From Allobosea sp. TND4EK4 (GTDB lineage: Bacteria; Pseudomonadota; Alphaproteobacteria; Rhizobiales; Beijerinckiaceae), in assembly GCF_900156025.1 (NCBI RefSeq), contig NZ_FTMO01000005.1, positions 186,001-250,000 on the forward strand: a stretch of DNA of 64,000 nt, written 5' to 3'. Below, piece after piece: positions 58,953-64,000 of the stretch. The notes under the pieces are model-generated. The model did not search any database, was not told the DNA's origin, and was given only the letters and a program-made list of their open reading frames with translations. A program made the position numbers and the translations under genes. Numbering within the stretch: the first letter of the stretch is position 1; the number at the start of each line of letters is the position of its first letter.

Positions 58953-61826
58953 CTACCCGAATGCCCCGATTTCGTGCTGGATCGCACCCGAGATTTCGCG
59001 GATCAGCGCGAAGGATTGCAGCATGGGGCCGAGCACGTCGCGGTGCAGAGCCTCATAGGTGCCGCCGTCGCGCGGACCCGCGGGCTCGCCGAAATCGAGG
59101 CCCAGCGTCGGGTCGGGATCGCGCGGGAAGATCTCGCCGAGCAGCTTGAGCGAGGCGGGCACGTCGAGCGTCAGCAGCCGCTCGACCAGGAGATCGCGCG
59201 TCATCCCGCCATGCGGCCGGAAATCGGGGATATGCGCGAAGGACAGCCAGATGCGGTGGATCGCGGCCAGTCTCAGCGCATGCAGGGCCGCCAGCCTCAC
59301 CGGCATTGCCGGCACGTCGTCGGCGGCGAGCCTCAGCTTCAGCGCGTCTGACGAGAGCCGCCAGAACAGCCGCCGCAGCGCCGGGGCCAGCTCCAGCCGC
59401 GACAGCGCATCGGCCACCGCGAGCAGCTCGTCGCGGCGGTGCTCGCGCAAGGTGCGCCGCGCCCGGTCGAACCAGCTGCCCGGGTCGAGCGTGTCGAGAT
59501 AGGCGCGCAGCACGTCGAGGTCGCTATGGCCCATCGCAGCGGCGGCGAGGCGATAGGCTCGGTCGAAGCGCGGTGACTGCTCGCGCATCGAGCGGAACAG
59601 GTCCGGCGCGCGGGAAGCGGCATGGCCGATGCCGTGCAGGCTGTTGGCCATCCAGCCGAGCTGCTGCAGGATCGCGTTGTTGGGAATGGCGCGCAATTCG
59701 CGGGGATGGCGGATGCGAACGGACCCGATTCCCTCCGACTGCCGCGCCGCCGGGCGCGAGCCGGTCTTGTCGAGCAGGGCCGGCCCGAAGGTACCGATCA
59801 GCGCGGCATAGCCGGGGTCGTCGACCAGCGCGTTCATCTCCTCGCGCACGGTCTGGAAGAACTCGCTGGCGAAATCCGGCTCGTCATAGATCGGGTCCGG
59901 TCCCTCGGCGGGGGCGGCGAACACGGCTTCTGCCACGCGCGCGACCGTAGCGCCTGCCAGCTCCGGCGTCCCGAAGAGCAGATAGCCATCGCTGCCCTGG
60001 AAGCTGGTCTCGCGCACGGTGCGCAGGCTCGCCCTGGCGAAGGCCGCGCGCGCATAGGCGGGATCGAGATAGGCCAGCCGGTCCGCGAGGCTGCCGGGGT
60101 GCGCGCCGCGACCGACCGATTCGCCATGGGTGTCGAAGATCACCAGCTCGATAGTGCCCAGGCCGTAGCGCGCCAGCAGCTCGGCGATGCGGATGCGCAG
60201 CCGCTCCACCCAGAAGGTCGCCGCGACCTGCCCGATATAGCGGCCGGAATCGGAATACCCGAACTGGATGCAAAGACGGCCAAGTCGCTTGAGATAGGCC
60301 CGGAAATGCGAGCTGCGCAGTGCCTCGTCGATGATGCGTGGGCCCTGCTCCAGCGCGTCCGAGGTCTCGAACAGCGGCGAGATCTCGATCTTGTCGGCGA
60401 TGCCGAAGCGGCCGGCCAGCCACAGCGCGCAGAGTAGCGTGTAGCCCGTCTCCGTCTCCGCGATCAGGAATCGCACCGGCCGCGACCCGTCGAGATGCTT
60501 CACGATCTGCGTGATCGTCATCATCATCCGCGCCGCAGAGGAGCGCTCGGCAGCCAGCGCACCGAAATCGATCGCGACCGGCGAGACCGCATCGAGCGCC
60601 GCATTGGCCGCGGCGAGGAAGGCGCGCCGCTGGGCTGGCTGGGCCGGGTCCTCGTCCGACGGAATGACGCCGCGCAGCGCATTGTGGAGTTGCGAGGCGT
60701 TGAGCCGGAAATGCGGCAGCGCGATCGAGACGCCATGCGCCACGACGCCGGCCCGGATCAGCGCGAGCGAAAGCCGCGTCTGATCGTCTTTTGCCGCTGA
60801 AACGGCCTGTCCCAGTGCCGCCAGCAGCGGGGCGGAATCCGGCAGGGCCGCCTCGCGCTCATGGATGAGCGCCAGCGCGAAGGCCTGCAGGGCTCCCAGT
60901 GCCGGCTGCGTGCCGATGGGTGGCGCGAGCGCGAGCTGGCGCCTCACGGCCGCGAGCGCCTCTGCAACGAGGCCGCGCAGCGCCGCCGTCTCCGGCACGT
61001 CCGGCAGCTTCTCCAGGATACGCGCGAACTGCCCGTCCTTGGATTCGAGGCGGTAGCGCAGCGTGTCCCACCAGCCGATATCGGTGCGCCCGTCCGTGTC
61101 GCAGCCGACCCAGGAGGCGAGGATGACCGGGCGCGGCGCGAGCCTGGCCCAGTCCTGCGGCCAGCGAGCTCGCGCCTCGCTCAGGAAAGCGGCGTTGAGA
61201 CGGTCGATCGCGTCGCGCGCCTGACGGACGGCAAAGCGCGCCTGCTCGAACTCGTCCTGCAGGGTGATGCGGTCATCGGGCCGAAAGCTGAGATCGGGAC
61301 TTTCGACCACCGCACCGGCCGGGCGCCCGGAGGCGAGGTCGGCCAGCGCATGGGCGAGCTTGCGCTGCATGCCGAAGGTTGGGTGCGCGGTGAAGACGGC
61401 GCCGAAGCGCGTCCGCTCGACAGCCGCCGCAAAGGCCGCCAAGCCTCCCGCCTCCTCCGCCTCTTGCCTTGCGATCTCCGCGAAGGCGGGCTCGGGGTCG
61501 CGACCGAGCTCGACATAGCGGGACAGCCGCTCCGCCCGCTGTGCGATCGCCTGCTTGCCGAGCCGCCGCACCAGCTCCAGCGCAGCCTCCGCTGTCAGAT
61601 CGCCCCGGTCCATCAACCGCGTCAGCCACAGCGTGACGCGCAGGATCGGGTTGCCGAAGGGATCGTCGCGGGCGTCCAGGCGCGCCTGCTCGATCTTGTC
61701 CTGCAGTTCATCGGCCAGAGCGACGATATCGATCGGCCGGCCCGGCATTCCCAGGGTCTTTGCCGCCATCGCGATCGCCTCCCCCTCGGCGCCTTCGGCG
61801 CCTGCTTGCTGCATTGCAGCATCCAT
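58953..61826 (-). CDS. Divergent phosphoenolpyruvate carboxylase homologue
   Basis: 957 residues, full PEPC length. Some active-site elements remain: His148 in FTAHPTFGM, Glu in PLFETSDAL, Asp526 in GYSDSG, Arg573 in SVGRG and RAIPNN. Others are replaced. The Lys of GYSDSxK is Arg529. The invariant FHGRGGxxGRGG reads FDTHGESVGRGA (564-575), losing the His and first Arg. VTEQGE is absent. The C-terminus (HEIGAFG) departs from the NTG ending. Anaplerotic carboxylation is the family role, but catalysis here is doubtful. Confidence 0.8.
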   Translation of the reverse strand: MDAAMQQAGAEGAEGEAIAMAAKTLGMPGRPIDIVALADELQDKIEQARLDARDDPFGNPILRVTLWLTRLMDRGDLTAEAALELVRRLGKQAIAQRAERLSRYVELGRDPEPAFAEIARQEAEEAGGLAAFAAAVERTRFGAVFTAHPTFGMQRKLAHALADLASGRPAGAVVESPDLSFRPDDRITLQDEFEQARFAVRQARDAIDRLNAAFLSEARARWPQDWARLAPRPVILASWVGCDTDGRTDIGWWDTLRYRLESKDGQFARILEKLPDVPETAALRGLVAEALAAVRRQLALAPPIGTQPALGALQAFALALIHEREAALPDSAPLLAALGQAVSAAKDDQTRLSLALIRAGVVAHGVSIALPHFRLNASQLHNALRGVIPSDEDPAQPAQRRAFLAAANAALDAVSPVAIDFGALAAERSSAARMMMTITQIVKHLDGSRPVRFLIAETETGYTLLCALWLAGRFGIADKIEISPLFETSDALEQGPRIIDEALRSSHFRAYLKRLGRLCIQFGYSDSGRYIGQVAATFWVERLRIRIAELLARYGLGTIELVIFDTHGESVGRGAHPGSLADRLAYLDPAYARAAFARASLRTVRETSFQGSDGYLLFGTPELAGATVARVAEAVFAAPAEGPDPIYDEPDFASEFFQTVREEMNALVDDPGYAALIGTFGPALLDKTGSRPAARQSEGIGSVRIRHPRELRAIPNNAILQQLGWMANSLHGIGHAASRAPDLFRSMREQSPRFDRAYRLAAAAMGHSDLDVLRAYLDTLDPGSWFDRARRTLREHRRDELLAVADALSRLELAPALRRLFWRLSSDALKLRLAADDVPAMPVRLAALHALRLAAIHRIWLSFAHIPDFRPHGGMTRDLLVERLLTLDVPASLKLLGEIFPRDPDPTLGLDFGEPAGPRDGGTYEALHRDVLGPMLQSFALIREISGAIQHEIGAFG

Positions 61827-61986
61827 CGTCGATCAGGGCAAGCATGGCCTCGCCGGAAGGCGGCGGGGGCGAGCGACTTTGCTCCTCCATGATTTCCGCA
61901 AGGGGCCGGCTGCGCCGGACAGCATTGCCGCGGCCTCGGCAGGCCGGCATAGCCGGAGCTTGTTTTTTGCCCAGAGGCTTTCCGAC

Positions 61987-62880
61987 ATGGTCCTCCGCAC
62001 GCAATGGATCGGCATCCTGTGCGGCCTCGCCTGCGCGCTGATCTGGGGTGTCCAGGCCGTGGTCTCGCGGCACGCCATGCTGGTTGGCCTGGCGCCGGCC
62101 GATGTCGCGATCCTGCGCTTCGTCGCGGCGTCCATCGTGCTGCTGCCCTGGGCGCTGAAGAACGCCCGCCCCTTCCCCGTCGGGCGGCTCGGCTGGAAGC
62201 GCGGCTGGCTGATGGCCATCCTGATCGGGCCACTCTACAGCCTGATCCTCGTAGGCGGAGCCTATTTCGCCCCTGCCCTGCATTCATCCATCATCTCGCC
62301 CGGCCTCATCCCGGTCTTCACCGCGCTGCTGGTGGCCATCATCGTCGGCGAGCGCCCGGGCCCGCTGCGGCTGGCGGGACTGTTCGTCATCGTGCTGGGG
62401 ATCGCCGTGTTCTCCCGCGACGCCCTGCTTTCCGTGCCCTCGCGGCCGGATGCCTGGATCGGCGATCTGCTCTTCGTCCTGATCGCGGTGCTGTGGTCCA
62501 TCTTCGGCCTGCTGGCGAGGCGGTGGGGCGCCAGCTCGATGGAGATCACCGTCGCGTCCTGCATCCTGTCGCTGCCGCTCCTGGCCATCATCGCCATCGC
62601 GATGCCGATCCACATGGCCTCGGTCCCGGCCGGGGAACTGCTGCTGCAAGCGCTCTATCAGGGCGTGCTGGTCGGTGCGGTGGCGCTGTATCTCTACGCG
62701 CGCTCGGTCGAGACGCTGGGAGCGGCTCGGGCCACGCTCTTCCTGCCCCTCGTCCCGGTGATCACCGCCGCCTGCAGCGCGCTGCTGCTCTCGGAGAGCC
62801 CGACGCCGACCGAGATGATCGGGATGGCCATCGTGGTCACCGGCATGCTGGTCGCGTTCCGCTCGCCCTCGACCGGCTGA
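61987..62880 (+). CDS. EamA/DMT family transporter
   Basis: 297 residues, ten TM helices in two EamA repeats (LCGLACALIWGVQAVVSRHA, IGDLLFVLIAVLWSIFGLLA), both with Gly/Trp patterns typical of drug/metabolite exporters. Substrate unknown. No regulator or partner is adjacent. Confidence 0.9.
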   Translation: MVLRTQWIGILCGLACALIWGVQAVVSRHAMLVGLAPADVAILRFVAASIVLLPWALKNARPFPVGRLGWKRGWLMAILIGPLYSLILVGGAYFAPALHSSIISPGLIPVFTALLVAIIVGERPGPLRLAGLFVIVLGIAVFSRDALLSVPSRPDAWIGDLLFVLIAVLWSIFGLLARRWGASSMEITVASCILSLPLLAIIAIAMPIHMASVPAGELLLQALYQGVLVGAVALYLYARSVETLGAARATLFLPLVPVITAACSALLLSESPTPTEMIGMAIVVTGMLVAFRSPSTG

Positions 62881-62901
62881 AACGGCCCTGCCCGCTCCGG
62901 A

Positions 62902-63411
62902 TCAGCCCTTGTGCCCCTTGGCGATGGGCTCGACATAGGTCAGCGCCATGTCCCAGGGGAAATAGATCCAGGTGTCCTGGCTCACCTCGGTGACGAAGGT
63001 ATCGACCACCGGCACGCCGGCCGGCTTGGCATAGACCGTGGCGAAATGCGCGTTGGGGAGCATCTCCCGCACCACGCGGGCGGTCTTGCCGGTATCGGTC
63101 AGGTCGTCGACGACGAGCACGCCCTTGCCCTTGCCGTCGCCCACCGCCTTGATGCTGGGCGCGATATCCTTCAGCACTTGGAGTTCGGTCTGGTTCTTGT
63201 AGTCGTGATAGCTCGCGATGCAGACCGTCTCGATCAGCCGCAGGCCCAGCTCGCGGCAGATGATCGCCGCCGGAACCAGCCCGCCCCGTGTGATGCAGAC
63301 CATGGCCTCGAAAGGCCCCTTTTCGGCAAGTCGCCAGGCCAGCGCACGGGCGTCGCGGTGGAACTGGTCCCAGGAGACCGGGAAAGCCTTGTTCGAGGTC
63401 GGTTCGGCCAT
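62902..63411 (-). CDS. gpt: Xanthine-guanine phosphoribosyltransferase
   Basis: 169 residues. The PRPP motif [15 protein letters not shown]-terminal [12 protein letters not shown] and base-site region [17 protein letters not shown] match XGPRT. It salvages guanine and xanthine. Start ATG 63411 (GGAGCG upstream) fits the usual length better than the longer frame. Confidence 0.92.
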   Translation of the reverse strand: MAEPTSNKAFPVSWDQFHRDARALAWRLAEKGPFEAMVCITRGGLVPAAIICRELGLRLIETVCIASYHDYKNQTELQVLKDIAPSIKAVGDGKGKGVLVVDDLTDTGKTARVVREMLPNAHFATVYAKPAGVPVVDTFVTEVSQDTWIYFPWDMALTYVEPIAKGHKG

Positions 63412-63528
63412 GACGGAGCGCTCCGGGACTGATCGCGCGAACAGCGCATCCCTGTCCGAAAAGCCCAAACGCGGCCGGCTGGCAAGGGCCAGCCGCCGCC
63501 ATCCCCAGCGCAGGCGCCGGAAAGACCG

Positions 63529-64000
63529 CTAGGCTTTCGGCTGACGCTCCCGCTCGACCATCGCCTTCACCTCGTCCATCGCGGCCTGAAGCATCTGTGC
63601 ATCGCGCGAGCGGACGACGATGTTGGTGTCCGGCCCGGTCTCGCTCCAGAACGGATAGGAGCCGATCGAGACGCCCGGATGCGCCTTGGCGATCTCGGCG
63701 AGAGCCCCGCCGATATCGCCCTCCTTCAGCCCGGCACGAACCGTGTCCGAGAGCACCTTGACCCCCGTCTTCAAGGTCGGGGCAACCACGTCCATCATCG
63801 CCTGCATGATCGAGGGCACGCCGGCCATCACATAGACATTGCCGATGTTGAAGCCCGGCGCCTTGGAGATCGAATTCGCGATGAGTTCGGCGCCCGCGGG
63901 AATGCGCGCCATCCGCAGCCGCGCCTCGTTGAGGTCTGCTTCCGAGAAGCGCTCGCGCAGCATCGCGACGGCGCGCGGATCGTGGTCGATCGAGACGCCG
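63529..64000 (-). CDS. MoaB/CinA-like molybdopterin-binding domain protein, N-terminus cut
   Basis: About 157 codons, open to the window edge, so the N-terminus is missing. Features of the CinA/competence-damage-inducible MoCF domain: DHDPRAVAMLRERFSEADLN, GAELIANSISKAPGFNIGN, VMAGVPSIMQAMMD, and a C-terminal SIGSYPFWSETGPDTNIVVR. Probably a stand-alone CinA N-domain or nicotinamide-nucleotide pyrophosphatase-type protein; it lies 117 bp upstream of gpt. Confidence 0.85.
   Translation of the reverse strand, partial: GVSIDHDPRAVAMLRERFSEADLNEARLRMARIPAGAELIANSISKAPGFNIGNVYVMAGVPSIMQAMMDVVAPTLKTGVKVLSDTVRAGLKEGDIGGALAEIAKAHPGVSIGSYPFWSETGPDTNIVVRSRDAQMLQAAMDEVKAMVERERQPKA

Noticed and set aside
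58953-61826. Long antisense open frames opposite the PEP carboxylase and many other genes
   Set aside because: They follow third-position GC bias of real genes, lack ribosome sites and have Arg/Pro-rich low-information composition.
1-64000. CRISPR arrays, insertion sequences, prophage or integrative elements
   Set aside because: No regularly spaced direct repeats, transposase, integrase or phage structural genes were seen; the single phage-ABA-like gene at 15664 stands alone.

Overview
The window is a stretch of high-GC alphaproteobacterial chromosome. The gene families point to the Hyphomicrobiales, and a Bosea-like organism (Boseaceae) is my best guess. Supporting families are DUF3126, DUF2336, PAS_5, the LapG-like BTLCP peptidase, DUF6949 and general-stress (EcfG-type) promoters. 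The genus is an inference from protein character, not from a search. I see no prophage, insertion sequence, integrase, rRNA operon or CRISPR array. Two tRNA genes are present: Thr(TGT) and Leu(TAA).

Layout. 1-3581: a stress-protein patch holding a manganese catalase cut by the window edge, a frameshifted DUF4142 relic, an intact DUF4142 protein, a YflT-like stress protein, tRNA-Thr and a small secreted protein. 3535-14719: a catabolic island for a ureido or biuret-type nitrogen compound. It has a BiuH-like cysteine hydrolase, an AtzG/HpxX-like small subunit, an AtzE/HpxY-like amidase, allophanate hydrolase AtzF, an AtzH/HpxZ-like protein, a GntR regulator and a complete peptide-type ABC transporter. 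15037-24388: small secreted proteins, a Tat-exported metallo-beta-lactamase-fold enzyme, NAD kinase, DUF2336 plus a lytic transglycosylase, MaoC plus a CitE-like lyase, an HMA metal-binding protein, a flavin reductase and a nitroreductase. 24406-30727: an SGNH hydrolase with OpgC, GDYXXLXY and DUF2157 membrane proteins, and thrS with a structured leader. 30977-35682: yidD, an acid phosphatase, a NifU-like scaffold, folE-hisI, a patatin-like protein and a CBS protein. 35874-41905: rhomboid, PAS_5, tandem PilZ, a LapG-like peptidase and a GGDEF cyclase, which looks like an envelope and c-di-GMP neighbourhood. 42060-64000: mostly housekeeping and conserved genes (prmB-like, an SHMT-like enzyme with LysR, cysE, DUF1624, an NDUFS6-like zinc protein, a CNNM/CBS protein, an acyl-CoA/ACP synthetase, a divergent PEP carboxylase, gpt, a CinA/MoaB-like fragment).

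Regulation across the window. Four exact copies of the alphaproteobacterial general-stress promoter GGAAC-N16-CGTT lie 32-58 bp upstream of start codons: small proteins at 3291, 15037 and 55786, and opgC at 26384. A one-mismatch copy precedes the manganese catalase. This suggests one scattered EcfG regulon linking peroxide defence with envelope glucan modification. A second theme is a family of five 75-125 bp palindromic intergenic repeats starting GTCATTC and ending near GCCCGAGCATGAC or GCCCCGGAGTGACA; two of them interrupt the ABC transporter operon.

The most unusual items are the interleaved inverted repeats (pseudoknot geometry) with a tRNA T-arm-like hairpin in the thrS leader, a PEP carboxylase homologue that has replaced conserved active-site residues, the stress-promoter set, and the biuret/allophanate island with its candidate operator.
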